From positions 1 through 38,647 of the forward strand of contig JAFABA010000076.1 in the NCBI GenBank assembly GCA_023426265.1: DNA of 38,647 nucleotides. Direction: 5' to 3'. Below, piece after piece: positions 25,175-33,428 of the stretch. The translations under genes were made by a program, and so were the position numbers. Positions within the stretch are counted from its first letter, which is position 1, and the number at the start of each line of letters is the position of its first letter. The stretch is from Bacillota bacterium (GTDB lineage Bacteria; Bacillota; Clostridia; Christensenellales; CAG-138). A model generated the notes under the pieces. It was not told the origin of the DNA and ran no database searches. It saw only the letters and a list, made by a program, of their open reading frames with translations.

Positions 25175-25201
25175 AAAGCGGTATTTTGCCGCTTTCTTTT
25201 T
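25175..25201 (+). terminator. Intrinsic terminator after yebC
   Basis: Stem AAAGCGG (25175-25181)/CCGCTTT (25189-25195), followed by CTTTTT. Confidence 0.8.
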
Positions 25202-25219
25202 ACGAAGAAAGGGAGAACT

Positions 25220-26035
25220 ATGAAAAAAGCGATTGCTTGCGCGCTGTTGTGCGTCCTGGTCGTTGCCGCCGTGTCCTGCAAATCGCCGGAGGAAATCAAC
25301 CAGACGGCGCAGCAGCGGGACAAGGATCCCCAGCAGATCATCATCCAGCAGCCCATCCAGCCGGAGGAGCGTCTGCTGAGCGTCACAGGCAAGGGAAAAG
25401 TGGACGTGCAGCCGGATATTGCCACCATACGGCTTTCCGTGTATGTGCAGGCGAAGACCGCTGAAGAGGCGCAAACCCAAAACAGCGTGCTGATGGACGC
25501 CGTGATCACCGCGGTAAAAGACCTTGGGGTTGCCGAAAAGGATATCCAGACCCAGGAGATCACCGTATATCCCATCATGGATAACCCTAAAAATACACAG
25601 GAAATCACGGGCTACAGCGCGACGAACAGCATCACCGTCAAGCTGCGGGACGTCAAAAAGACAGGGGAGCTCGTTACAGCGGCGACGCAGGCTGGCGCAA
25701 ATGAGGTAACAAGCATCAACTTTGAGCTGCTGGATGAAACGGCGGCCTATCGGCAGGCGCTTGCGGACGCCGTTGCGGATGCGAACGCAAAAGCTACCGT
25801 CATGTCGGAGGCTGCGGGCGCACAGCTTGACGGCCCCATGACCATACAGGAAGGAGCAAGCTACACAACGGATATGAGCGAGCAACTCCAGTATGCCACT
25901 CCGGCAAAGACCGATACGGGCGTTGCAACGCCCGTTCAGGCCGGGCAGCTCACCGTGAACGCGGAAGTCACGGTTCAGTTCAAGCTTAAGTGGCCCGCGG
26001 CAACCCCCGCGCCTTCGGCTACTCCAAAACCATAA
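25220..26035 (+). CDS. SIMPL/DUF541-domain predicted lipoprotein
   Basis: A 271-residue exported protein. Residues 1-19 are a signal peptide ending in a lipobox-like AAVSC, predicting lipid attachment at C20. A glutamine-rich linker precedes the SIMPL domain (about 52-255), with its hallmarks LSVTGKGKVDVQPDIATI near the start, DIQTQEITVYP, and the repeating ADANAKATVMSEAAGAQL helix. The C-terminus is a Pro/Ala-rich tail (ATPAPSATPKP). SIMPL proteins form oligomers outside the membrane, and their function is poorly known. GGGAGA precedes the ATG; a strong terminator follows. Confidence 0.92.
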   Translation: MKKAIACALLCVLVVAAVSCKSPEEINQTAQQRDKDPQQIIIQQPIQPEERLLSVTGKGKVDVQPDIATIRLSVYVQAKTAEEAQTQNSVLMDAVITAVKDLGVAEKDIQTQEITVYPIMDNPKNTQEITGYSATNSITVKLRDVKKTGELVTAATQAGANEVTSINFELLDETAAYRQALADAVADANAKATVMSEAAGAQLDGPMTIQEGASYTTDMSEQLQYATPAKTDTGVATPVQAGQLTVNAEVTVQFKLKWPAATPAPSATPKP

Positions 26036-26053
26036 ACGGCATAATAAGCTTTA

Positions 26054-26087
26054 AAAACGCCGCGACCTTTATAGATCGCGGCGTTTT
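26054..26087 (+). terminator. Intrinsic terminator after the SIMPL lipoprotein gene
   Basis: Twelve-base-pair perfect stem 26054-26065/26076-26087 with a 10-base loop. Its A and T ends could also stop minus-strand transcripts. Confidence 0.9.
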
Positions 26088-26119
26088 CCTGTATGGCTGT
26101 AAATTTGATGATTTTTCCT

Positions 26120-26148
26120 GCATATACGCAAAGGAATACGCATAACAA
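26120..26148 (+). promoter_or_regulatory. Possible sporulation (sigma-E-like) promoter upstream of the deacetylase
   Basis: GCATATA at 26120-26126 and CATAACAA at 26141-26148 are 14 bases apart, loosely resembling sigma-E elements. A sigma-F/G-like pair (GCATG 26151, GCATAGATT 26172) overlaps. Neither match is strong. Confidence 0.22.
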
Positions 26149-26212
26149 GCGCATGAACCGGCCAATCACCCGCATAGATTACTCTAAGAGTAAATGCGAG
26201 GAGGCGTAGACC

Positions 26213-27067
26213 GTGCGCGTTTTTGTTGTTACCAAAAGAACACTTCTGATAGCCGCCGCAGCCCTTATTTTGATAGCGGCAGGCATTATCGTGCTTGTTT
26301 CAACCGGAGAGAACGGGGAAACCAGCCAGACATATGCCATCATGCAGGGAAACGAATACGAGCTGGAGGTGCTTGCAGGCAAGCGCAAGGAGCTTCCGGT
26401 TTATAGCGTGAGCAGGGACGATAAAAAAATCGCCCTGACAATCGACGCCGCTTGGGAGGACGATAAGACGCCCTTTATTCTGGAGCAGCTTGATCAGGCG
26501 GGTATCAAGGCTACCTTCTACCTGTGCGGCTTCTGGGTGGATAAATATCCGGAGCATGTCAAGACCATATTCGCAAAAGGGCATGAGCTGGGCAACCATA
26601 CGGATACGCATCCGCATATGAGCAGGATCGACGCTACAAAGATACAAAAGGAATTGACCGCGCTTGACGATAAAATGGAAAAGCTGACCGGCCAGCGCTG
26701 CAAGACATTCCGCGCACCTTTTGGCGAGTACAATGATCTGGTCATCAATACGACGGAAACTATGGGCTACACGCCCGTACAGTGGGACATCGATACCATA
26801 GACTGGAAAGACCGCAGCACACAGACGATACTTGATTCGGTCATACCCAAGCTGCATCCGGGCGCGATTATACTCTGCCATAACAACGGGTACAACATCG
26901 AAGAGTATCTGCCTCAGCTGATCGCGGCGGCAAAGGAGAAGGGATATGAGTTTGTGACCGTAAGCGAACTGCTGCTGCCCGGCAATACCATGATAGACGT
27001 CAACGGCGTGCAGAAGCCGGCGGGGTCTCAAACGACGATTGCACAGGAGGAAGAAGCGGCGGAATAA
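26213..27067 (+). CDS. Membrane-anchored polysaccharide deacetylase (NodB domain)
   Basis: A 284-residue protein with an N-terminal transmembrane anchor (about 8-30) and an extracytoplasmic NodB domain from about 70 to 265. The metal triad is D78 (TIDAAW), H129 and H133 (NHTDTHPHM). Motif 3 is RAPFGEYN, motif 4 WDIDTIDW and motif 5 LCHNNG in place of the usual LxH(D). Motif 1 has DAA instead of the common DDG, as in spore-type PdaB/YlxY-like members. It probably deacetylates peptidoglycan sugars. The start is GTG 26213 with GAGGAGG at 26198-26204. A sporulation role is plausible but unproven. Confidence 0.88.
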   Translation: MRVFVVTKRTLLIAAAALILIAAGIIVLVSTGENGETSQTYAIMQGNEYELEVLAGKRKELPVYSVSRDDKKIALTIDAAWEDDKTPFILEQLDQAGIKATFYLCGFWVDKYPEHVKTIFAKGHELGNHTDTHPHMSRIDATKIQKELTALDDKMEKLTGQRCKTFRAPFGEYNDLVINTTETMGYTPVQWDIDTIDWKDRSTQTILDSVIPKLHPGAIILCHNNGYNIEEYLPQLIAAAKEKGYEFVTVSELLLPGNTMIDVNGVQKPAGSQTTIAQEEEAAE

Positions 27068-27114
27068 ATCTTTGCCTATGCCTCCAGACGCATCGTCCGT
27101 CAGCCAATGCATGA

Positions 27115-27142
27115 GGGGAAACGCCAAAGCGTTTCCCCTTTT
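27115..27142 (+). terminator. Intrinsic terminator after the deacetylase gene
   Basis: Ten-base-pair stem GGGGAAACGC/GCGTTTCCCC with a 4-base loop, then TTTT. Confidence 0.9.
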
Positions 27143-27223
27143 GAAAGCAAGATAGACTTGATCTTTAGAAACGGCGAGCGTATTTTTAGGGGAATATCCG
27201 TCAGATGGATATATTATTTTATA

Positions 27224-27258
27224 TAAAAAAACGAAGCTTCCTTCCGTCTCAGCTTCGT
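27224..27258 (-). terminator. Intrinsic terminator of the HD-GYP gene
   Basis: On the minus strand, stem ACGAAGCT/AGCTTCGT (27251-27258 with 27231-27238) precedes a run of seven T, partly overlapping the stop codon. Confidence 0.85.
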
Positions 27259-28064
27259 ATCCTGTCATGCGTTTTTTTTGTCAAACTTTCCAGAATGCTG
27301 ACCAAATCTTGGGAAAATAGAGTGCCAGGCTCCTTTAGGATACGCATTACTTCGTCGGGATCTTTTGACGGCCGGTAGGGCCGAAAGGATGAGGCGGCAT
27401 CAAAAACGTCGGCGGTTATAACGATTTTCGCATATGGGTGGATTTCCGTTTCCGTAAGATGGAATGGGTAGCCGCTGCCGTCGTTGCGTTCATGATGCTG
27501 CTGAATCACCAGCCTGGACGCTTTGGGAATGTTATATTCCGCAATCATTTCCATACCCAAATCGCAGTGCTGCTGAATCAATATCCTTTCCTGATCGGTA
27601 AGCGCGTCCTTTTTATATATGACCGACTTTGGTATGAGCAATTTTCCTACGTCATGCAGCATAGCGCCTAACGCAAGTTCATACAGTTCCTGCTGCGTGT
27701 AACCAAGCTGAATAGCAATCATCAGAGAAATCAGCGAGACATTGATGGAGTGCGTGTATATCCAGTCAATATGGTGAAAAAGCGCCCGTATGACCAGCCC
27801 CCAGGGTTCGGATCTCGATTCAAGCAGCACGCGGTTGACGATATCCGCCGGAAGATCAAAGAGCATGTTATCAAAACAATGAAGATTTACAGGGATGTTT
27901 GTTTGCTGTATATCCTCCACCTGCGCATTGGCATAGCGCCCGCTTTCATCCACGATATGGAACCCGGATAATTTCTTTTTGACCGCTTCAGTCAAGCGCA
28001 TATCTTTTGCCAGGATTAAGCGCCCACGCTCATCATAATAATTTTTTTTAGAATACATAAGCAT
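27249..28064 (-). CDS. HD-GYP domain protein, putative c-di-GMP phosphodiesterase
   Basis: A 271-residue soluble protein. The N-terminal 90 residues have no recognised domain. The HD-GYP domain has HDVGK near residue 138, EILIQQH-like helices, and HHERNDGSGYP near 192-202, so both the HD pair and the GYP motif are complete. It should hydrolyse c-di-GMP if metal ligands are all in place. ATG 28064 has GGGAG six bases upstream; ATG 28058 and TTG 28067 are alternatives. It is the only visible candidate to oppose the GGDEF cyclase at 6-8 kb. It is divergent from the XRE gene. Confidence 0.9.
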   Translation of the reverse strand: MLMYSKKNYYDERGRLILAKDMRLTEAVKKKLSGFHIVDESGRYANAQVEDIQQTNIPVNLHCFDNMLFDLPADIVNRVLLESRSEPWGLVIRALFHHIDWIYTHSINVSLISLMIAIQLGYTQQELYELALGAMLHDVGKLLIPKSVIYKKDALTDQERILIQQHCDLGMEMIAEYNIPKASRLVIQQHHERNDGSGYPFHLTETEIHPYAKIVITADVFDAASSFRPYRPSKDPDEVMRILKEPGTLFSQDLVSILESLTKKTHDRIRS

Positions 28065-28190
28065 CAAAATCTCCCTTCATATTATCAAATGAAGAATGTC
28101 TTACAGTTTATAGTTTATTATACTGAACATTATAGTCATAACCTCTGAAATATACAAGTAAAAGCTGTATTCTGAAGGCGGGGTGGTGAA

Positions 28191-28538
28191 ATGGAAGGTA
28201 ATAGAATTCGGGAACTAAGAGAAGCAAAGGGAATGACCCAGTTGCGGCTGAGCCTGGAACTGGACGTGACCCAGGAGACAGTAAGCGCTTATGAAACTGG
28301 CAAACATCTCGCCAGTGTGAAAACGTTGATAAAAATGTCCGAGATATTCAATGCAAGTATGGATTATATTATGGGTTTGTCCGATATCCGGAAACCGATG
28401 AAAGCTTCAAATTTGAACAATGACGAGGTGGCGGTCATCGGGGCGTTTCGTAAGCTGAATCATATCCAAAAAGAAAAGGCGCTTTCCTATATGGAAGGGA
28501 TGCTGAGCTGCATCCGTACTCCGGAGCAGATTCCATAA
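28191..28538 (+). CDS. XRE-family helix-turn-helix regulator
   Basis: A 115-residue DNA-binding protein. Residues about 5-60 form the Cro/CI-type HTH (IRELREAKGMTQLRLSLELDV, TQETVSAYETGKHLAS), followed by an uncharacterised 50-residue tail ending KALSYMEGMLSCI. GGGTGGTG precedes the ATG. It is divergent from the HD-GYP gene across a 126-base AT-rich gap that could hold shared operators; a TATACT lies at 28119-28124. Its targets are unknown and there are no phage genes nearby, so it is more likely a chromosomal regulator. Confidence 0.92.
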   Translation: MEGNRIRELREAKGMTQLRLSLELDVTQETVSAYETGKHLASVKTLIKMSEIFNASMDYIMGLSDIRKPMKASNLNNDEVAVIGAFRKLNHIQKEKALSYMEGMLSCIRTPEQIP

Positions 28539-28580
28539 CACAAGCCCTCATAAATAAATTATATACCTGTGCCTCCCGTC

Positions 28581-28669
28581 TGCCAACAGAAATCCACCGA
28601 CATCCAGCTATAACGGAGTGTCCATAAAAACTCGATTATTACACAGCAAGGATGTCGAAACTGTTGGCA
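28581..28669. repeat. Nested inverted repeat in the XRE-queA gap
   Basis: Outer arms TGCCAACAG (28581-28589)/CTGTTGGCA (28661-28669) and inner arms CGACATCC (28598-28605)/GGATGTCG (28650-28657) are both perfect and nested. The 44-base centre includes GGAGTGTCCATAAAAACT. It may be a folded RNA, a protein-binding dyad or the remains of a small mobile element. Confidence 0.6.
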
Positions 28670-28705
28670 TCTTTCTTTGCGTGTTTCATGCCGGGGCGGG
28701 CAAGG

Positions 28706-28734
28706 TTGCGAAAACGGGCAGTTTCCCCTATAAT
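28706..28734 (+). promoter_or_regulatory. Promoter of the queA-tgt-tsaE-tsaB-rimI run
   Basis: TTGCGA at 28706-28711, 17-base spacer, perfect TATAAT at 28729-28734. Confidence 0.75.
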
Positions 28735-28787
28735 AAAGTGGATTTGATATGGACTTTAACGCCCATCAAAGGAAAGAAGGACCATTT

Positions 28788-29810
28788 TTGCAGACCAGCG
28801 ACTTTTTTTATGAGCTTCCGCAGGAGTTGATTGCGCAGATGCCGATGGCGGACCGCGCCGCATCCCGCCTGCTCGTATACACTCGCGAAAACACCGCCCT
28901 GACGGACACCGTGTTTTCCGTGCTGCCTCAGTACTTAAAACCCGGCGACGTATTGGTGCGCAACACCACGCGCGTCATCCCCGCAAGGCTGTATGGCACC
29001 CGGGAAGGTACGGGCGGAAGAATGGAGTTTTTGCTGCTCAAGCGCTTACATGGCGATATCTGGGAATGCCTGGTGAAACCCGGGCGGCGCGCAAAAACCG
29101 GCCTGACATTTCAAATTACCGATGAGCTGAGCGCCACGGTGCTTGAAAGCACGCCGGACGGAGGCCGCCTCATCGAACTCCACTATACCGGCGTGTTTGA
29201 AGAGGTGCTGGACCGCGCGGGGCAAATGCCGCTCCCACCTTATATCACCACAAGGCTTACGGATAAGGAGCGTTACCAGACCGTCTACGCCCGCGAGCGC
29301 GGTTCCGCTGCGGCACCCACAGCAGGGCTGCATTTTACCAATACGCTGCTCAATGAGCTCAAGCAAAAAGGCGTGGAAATTGTGGACGTGCTGCTGCATG
29401 TGGGCCTGGGCACATTCCGCCCGGTCTCTGCAAAGACGGTGGAAGATCACCACATGCATGCCGAATATTATGAGGTAACGGAAGCCGCGGCAAGCGCCAT
29501 CAACCGCGCCCGCGCAAACGGCGGCAGGGTGGTTGCCGTGGGCACAACTTCCTGCCGGACGCTCGAAAGCGTAACGGATGAACAGGGAATCGTCCACGCA
29601 AAAAGCGGCTGGACGGATATCTTCATTACGCCCGGGTACCGGTTCCGTGCAATCGATGCGCTCATTACGAACTTCCATCTGCCCGAGTCCACGCTTTTGA
29701 TGCTGGTAAGCGCATTTGCGACGCGCGAGGGTATGCTTAACGCTTACCGCCATGCGGTAGAAGAACGGTATCGCTTTTTCAGCTTCGGGGATGCGATGCT
29801 GATATTATAA
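28788..29810 (+). CDS. queA: S-adenosylmethionine:tRNA ribosyltransferase-isomerase
   Basis: Transfers ribose from SAM to preQ1 at tRNA position 34, making epoxyqueuosine. From TTG 28788 the product is 340 residues, the family's usual size, beginning LQTSDFFYELPQELIAQ. Conserved blocks include GDVLVRNTTRVIPARL, TAGLHFT, HVGLGTFRPV and the late ITNFHLPESTLLMLVSAF. I choose TTG 28788 because AAGGA at 28777-28781 precedes it; ATG 28749 would lie only about 8 bases from the predicted transcription start and lacks a ribosome site. It is followed by tgt, the enzyme acting just before it. Confidence 0.94.
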   Translation: MQTSDFFYELPQELIAQMPMADRAASRLLVYTRENTALTDTVFSVLPQYLKPGDVLVRNTTRVIPARLYGTREGTGGRMEFLLLKRLHGDIWECLVKPGRRAKTGLTFQITDELSATVLESTPDGGRLIELHYTGVFEEVLDRAGQMPLPPYITTRLTDKERYQTVYARERGSAAAPTAGLHFTNTLLNELKQKGVEIVDVLLHVGLGTFRPVSAKTVEDHHMHAEYYEVTEAAASAINRARANGGRVVAVGTTSCRTLESVTDEQGIVHAKSGWTDIFITPGYRFRAIDALITNFHLPESTLLMLVSAFATREGMLNAYRHAVEERYRFFSFGDAMLIL

Positions 29811-29818
29811 GGAGTACC

Positions 29819-30934
29819 ATGCAGTATTTTTCCTATGAAGTAACGCATACCTGCAAGCAATCCGGCGCACGGCTTGGCGTCCTCCACACGCCGCACGGCG
29901 ATATCGAAACGCCCTGCTTTATGCCCGTAGGCACGCAGGCCACCGTAAAGGCCATGACCCCGCGCGACCTCAAAGAGGTCGGCGCGCGCATCATACTCTC
30001 CAACACATACCATCTCTATCTCCGCCCTGGCCATGAGCTGGTGCGCGAGGCGGGCGGCCTGCATGCCTTTATGGGCTGGGACCGGCCGATCTTAACGGAC
30101 AGCGGCGGCTTTCAGGTTTTCAGCCTGGGGGACAATACCCGGATCCTTGAGGATGGAGTGGAGTTTCGCTCCCACATCAATGGCAGCCGTCATTTCTTTA
30201 CGCCCGAATCCGTCATGGAAATCGAGCAGGCTTTGGGCTCCGATATCGCCATGTGCTTTGACGAATGCGCGCCGTATCCAAGCGATCACAGCTATACCCG
30301 CGCCGCCATGGACCGCACCCATCGCTGGGCGGAGCGTTGCAAAGCAGCGCACACCAGGGAAGATCAGGCGCTATTCGGTATTGTGCAGGGCGGCATGTAC
30401 AAGGACCTGCGTATTGAAAGCGCAAAGGCCATTTCGGGTATGGACTTTATCGGCCACGGCATCGGCGGGCTTTCGGTCGGGGAGCCCAAAGAAATCATGT
30501 ACGATATGCTCGAAACCATGATGCCCTACATGCCCAAGGAAAAGCCGCGGTACCTGATGGGCGTGGGGAGTCCGGATTGTTTGATGGAAGGCGTGATCCG
30601 GGGAGTGGACATGTTCGATTGCGTGCTTCAGACGCGCATTGCAAGAAACGGCCTCGCTTTAACGCGTTATGGCAAGCGGATGCTCAGGAATAACGAGTTC
30701 GCGCATGATTTTTCTCCCATTGAGGATGGCTGCGATTGTTACGCCTGCAAAAACTTCACGCGGGCTTATATCCGCCACCTCATCAAGGCGAAGGAAATAT
30801 TGGCAGCACACTTAATCACCATGCACAACCTGCACATTACGCTAAAGATGATGGAAGAGATCCGCCAGGCCATTCTGGAAGATCGCCTGCTGGACCTCAG
30901 GCAGGAATGGAAGGAAAGGGGCGGGATGGATTGA
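29819..30934 (+). CDS. tgt: tRNA-guanine transglycosylase
   Basis: Exchanges guanine 34 of GUN-anticodon tRNAs for preQ1 in queuosine synthesis. The 371 residues include D94 in LTDSGGFQVFSL (general base), nucleophile D267 in FDCVLQTRIARNG, GIVQGG and GGLSVGEP. The zinc site is C305, C307, C310 and a histidine near residue 336. The usual proline in FDCVLPTR is glutamine here, a mild variation. It starts 8 bases after queA. Its TGA overlaps the next TTG start by four bases. Confidence 0.96.
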   Translation: MQYFSYEVTHTCKQSGARLGVLHTPHGDIETPCFMPVGTQATVKAMTPRDLKEVGARIILSNTYHLYLRPGHELVREAGGLHAFMGWDRPILTDSGGFQVFSLGDNTRILEDGVEFRSHINGSRHFFTPESVMEIEQALGSDIAMCFDECAPYPSDHSYTRAAMDRTHRWAERCKAAHTREDQALFGIVQGGMYKDLRIESAKAISGMDFIGHGIGGLSVGEPKEIMYDMLETMMPYMPKEKPRYLMGVGSPDCLMEGVIRGVDMFDCVLQTRIARNGLALTRYGKRMLRNNEFAHDFSPIEDGCDCYACKNFTRAYIRHLIKAKEILAAHLITMHNLHITLKMMEEIRQAILEDRLLDLRQEWKERGGMD

Positions 30935-31407
30935 GTTTTGGCATCGTCACCCGCTCCGTGGAAGAAACCATATCCTTAGGTATGCGCATTGCCGGATTCT
31001 TGTTCCCCGGCGCGTTTATAGCGCTTTCCGGGGACTTGGGCGCGGGAAAAACCGCGCTTTCCCAGGGGCTTGGGAAAGGCCTTGGAATAGAGGGCGTCAC
31101 AAGCCCGACGTTTACAATATTACAGGAGCACGAGGGTACGCTCCCGCTGTACCATTTTGATGCGTACCGCCTGCAAAATGCGCAGGGGCTGTATGACATC
31201 GGCTTTTCGGAGTATGTAACGGGCAGGGGCGTCATATTGATGGAATGGCCCGAAAATGTGGCGGAGGCGCTTCCCAAGGCGCGGCTTACTATTCTTATGG
31301 AAGGCAGCGGGGATGCGCCGCGCACCATTACGTTCCATGCGACGGACGCGCATCACCAGGCGATACTCGACGCGCTGCAACAGGGTTGGGAGGGTACGCC
31401 ATGCTAG
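30931..31407 (+). CDS. tsaE: tRNA threonylcarbamoyladenosine biosynthesis ATPase TsaE
   Basis: ATPase that helps the TsaB-TsaD complex make t6A37 in tRNAs reading ANN codons. The product is 158 residues from TTG 30931, which overlaps the tgt stop (TTGA). Walker A is GDLGAGKTALSQGLG near 34-48. Other blocks are SPTFTILQEHEG, HFDAYRL and ILMEWPENV. No ATG in this frame gives a full domain, and no stronger start is visible. The stop overlaps the tsaB start by seven bases. Confidence 0.93.
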   Translation: MSFGIVTRSVEETISLGMRIAGFLFPGAFIALSGDLGAGKTALSQGLGKGLGIEGVTSPTFTILQEHEGTLPLYHFDAYRLQNAQGLYDIGFSEYVTGRGVILMEWPENVAEALPKARLTILMEGSGDAPRTITFHATDAHHQAILDALQQGWEGTPC

Positions 31408-32090
31408 TACTGGGCATCGAAACGGCCAGTTCAACGGCCTCGGCGGCGCTGCTTCAGGATGGGGCGCTTCTTTGTGAGCACAGCGTGCATCATACGCGCA
31501 CGCATTCCGAAACCGTGATGCCCATGGTAGAGCGCATGCTCACGGATCTTGGCTTCGCGCCGAGCCGGCTTGACGCAATCGCCGTCAACTGCGGGCCCGG
31601 CTCGTTTACCGGCGTGCGTATCGGCGTATGCGCGGCGAACGCGATGGGGGCGGCGCTTTCCATCCCGGTAATCGGCGTGGACGCGCTAAACGCGCTGTAT
31701 GAAAACGTAAACTTCTGGCCCGGGAACGTGTGCGCCATCATCGACGCAAAAAACGACAATGCCTATTTTGCGCAGTATGCAAACGGCATTGTCGTAGCAG
31801 AGCCCCAAGCCGAAGAAGTCGCCGCCTATCTAAACAATGTCCCGCCCGGAACGCTGTTTGTGGGGGATGGCGCCGCGGTTTACGGGGCCTTAATTGAAAA
31901 GACTGTCGCAAACGCAAAAATCGCCCCGGAATACGCCGCCATCAGCCATGCGTCGGCGCTTTGCCGGGCTGCGGAGCGGATATTGAAGGAGGCGGGGGAC
32001 CCGCCAAAAGAAGCGCTGCCGCTGTATCTTCGCCCCTCCCAGGCGGAACGCATGTGGCAAAAGCTGCATGGAGAGTCCGGCCAGGAGTAA
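31401..32090 (+). CDS. tsaB: tRNA threonylcarbamoyladenosine biosynthesis protein TsaB
   Basis: ASKHA-fold partner of TsaD in t6A synthesis; it does not itself catalyse transfer. The 229 residues start LVLGIETASSTASAALL and carry the diagnostic GPGSFTGVRIGV near residue 70. The C-terminal half is variable, as in other Firmicutes TsaB proteins. GGGAGGG precedes ATG 31401. It sits between tsaE and rimI; tsaD, which usually completes the set, is not in this window. Confidence 0.94.
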   Translation: MLVLGIETASSTASAALLQDGALLCEHSVHHTRTHSETVMPMVERMLTDLGFAPSRLDAIAVNCGPGSFTGVRIGVCAANAMGAALSIPVIGVDALNALYENVNFWPGNVCAIIDAKNDNAYFAQYANGIVVAEPQAEEVAAYLNNVPPGTLFVGDGAAVYGALIEKTVANAKIAPEYAAISHASALCRAAERILKEAGDPPKEALPLYLRPSQAERMWQKLHGESGQE

Positions 32091-32115
32091 CGCGCAGGAA
32101 AGAAGGAATAGATAT

Positions 32116-32592
32116 ATGGAAGAAGCGCTCTTCCGTCCCATGACAAAAGCCGACCTTCCCGCCGTGGCGGAAATGGAAAAGATATGCTTCCGTTCGCCCT
32201 GGACGCTCAATATGCTAAAAGGAGAATTGAAAAATCGGGTGGCCCATTACCATGTGCTGGAGCTGGATGGCAAAATCATCGGCTACGCGGGCATGTGGGT
32301 ACTCTTTGAAGAGGCGCATATCACAAACGTCGCCGTATCGCCGGAGCACCGCAGAAAAGGCTATGGCAGGCGTATCATGTTAGAAAGCATGCGCGCGGCA
32401 GTGAATTTTCACGCCACGCAGATGACGCTGGAGGTGCGGGAAACCAACTTCGCTGCGCAGGCGCTCTACGAAGGCCTTGGATTTCAAATGGCGGGCCGCC
32501 GCAAAAGGTATTATTCCGATACGGGCGAAGACGCATTTATTCTATGGAACAGGGATATTGTGAAAACCATCGAAGGGTTGCACGCAAGCTAG
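32116..32592 (+). CDS. rimI: Ribosomal protein S18-alanine N-acetyltransferase
   Basis: A 158-residue GNAT-fold acetyltransferase. The acetyl-CoA loop is VSPEHRRKGYGRRIML (about 75-90), and the RimI-type tail EVRETNFAAQALYEGLGF is followed by a RRKRYY segment and EDAFILW. RimI acetylates the N-terminus of S18; position beside tsaB and this tail support the call, but related GNATs act on other targets. AGAAGGA precedes ATG 32116. It ends the queA-rimI run. Confidence 0.9.
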   Translation: MEEALFRPMTKADLPAVAEMEKICFRSPWTLNMLKGELKNRVAHYHVLELDGKIIGYAGMWVLFEEAHITNVAVSPEHRRKGYGRRIMLESMRAAVNFHATQMTLEVRETNFAAQALYEGLGFQMAGRRKRYYSDTGEDAFILWNRDIVKTIEGLHAS

Positions 32593-32601
32593 TCCGGGGT
32601 C

Positions 32602-32607
32602 TATAAT
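32602..32607 (+). promoter_or_regulatory. Promoter -10 for the alpha/beta hydrolase-Mur ligase pair
   Basis: TATAAT at 32602-32607. A weak TTGCAC at 32578-32583 lies 18 bases upstream, inside the end of rimI. Confidence 0.5.
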
Positions 32608-32639
32608 AGCGTAGTATTATCTTATGAGGAGGGAACGCC

Positions 32640-33401
32640 TTGTTTGTATCCATAGACGGTATCAAAACCCGGTATGAGGTATACGGCGAAGGCGAACCCG
32701 TACTCGTGCTGCATGGCTGGGGTGCAAGCATCGAAGCCGTGCGCTCTATCGCAAACTGTGTGAGTTCCCTCGGCATGCGTGCAATCTGCTTTGATTTCCC
32801 CGGCTTTGGCGAAAGCGAGGAGCCTCCCGTGCCCTGGGGCGTGCCGGAATACGCGGCGTTTACCCGCAGGTTTATGGAGGCGTTTTCCCTGTACGGGGTG
32901 GATGTCGTATGCCATTCCTTCGGCGGGCGCGTCACGATACTGCTTTCCAGCGAGGACCCGAAGCTGTTTCGCCGCCTGGTAATGATCGGGGCCGCGGGCA
33001 TTCGGCCCAAACGCACACTCAAATGGTATGTAAGAACTTATCTCTATAAACTTGGAAAGCGGCTTTCGCGCATACAGTGGATCGACCGCGCGCTTCATTT
33101 AAAAGAAAAACAGAAAAGCGCGGGTTCGGAGGATTACCGGGCGCTCAAAAGCGACCTCATGCGCGCCGTGTTTGTAAAAACCGTGAATTTGGATTTAACG
33201 GACCGTCTGCCCCGCATCAAAAACCCCACGCTGCTCATCTGGGGGGACTTAGATACCTCCTCGCCCCTTTCTATGGGCAAGCTGATGGAGCAGCGCATCC
33301 CCGACGCCGGGCTTGTGGTGTTTGAGGGCGCGGGCCATTTCGCATATGCGGACCAGTATCCGCGTTTTTGCACGGTGCTCAAGGCATTTCTCAGGCCCTG
33401 A
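32640..33401 (+). CDS. Alpha/beta hydrolase, substrate unknown
   Basis: A 253-residue serine hydrolase. HGWG near residue 26 forms the oxyanion region, the nucleophile elbow is CHSFGGR (serine near 98), the probable acid is D in IWGDLDTSSP (about 203) and the base H in GAGHFAY (about 231). The start is TTG 32640 with GAGGAGGGA just upstream. It precedes a membrane Mur ligase and ddl, so a cell-wall or lipid-precursor substrate is possible, but nothing in the sequence identifies it. Confidence 0.87.
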   Translation: MFVSIDGIKTRYEVYGEGEPVLVLHGWGASIEAVRSIANCVSSLGMRAICFDFPGFGESEEPPVPWGVPEYAAFTRRFMEAFSLYGVDVVCHSFGGRVTILLSSEDPKLFRRLVMIGAAGIRPKRTLKWYVRTYLYKLGKRLSRIQWIDRALHLKEKQKSAGSEDYRALKSDLMRAVFVKTVNLDLTDRLPRIKNPTLLIWGDLDTSSPLSMGKLMEQRIPDAGLVVFEGAGHFAYADQYPRFCTVLKAFLRP

Positions 33402-33428
33402 GTACAAATCGTTAGTTAGGAGGCCCGG

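Noticed and set aside
28749..28787. ATG 28749 as the queA start
   Set aside because: Too close to the predicted transcription start for a ribosome site, and the extra 13 residues are not part of the QueA fold.
28618..28830. Seventy-residue frame overlapping the queA start
   Set aside because: GTG start without a ribosome site, crosses the promoter and queA in another frame, and no recognisable sequence.
30617..30640. Tgt proline to glutamine change after the nucleophile as loss of function
   Set aside because: The nucleophile, base, zinc ligands and all other blocks are intact, and queA is beside it.
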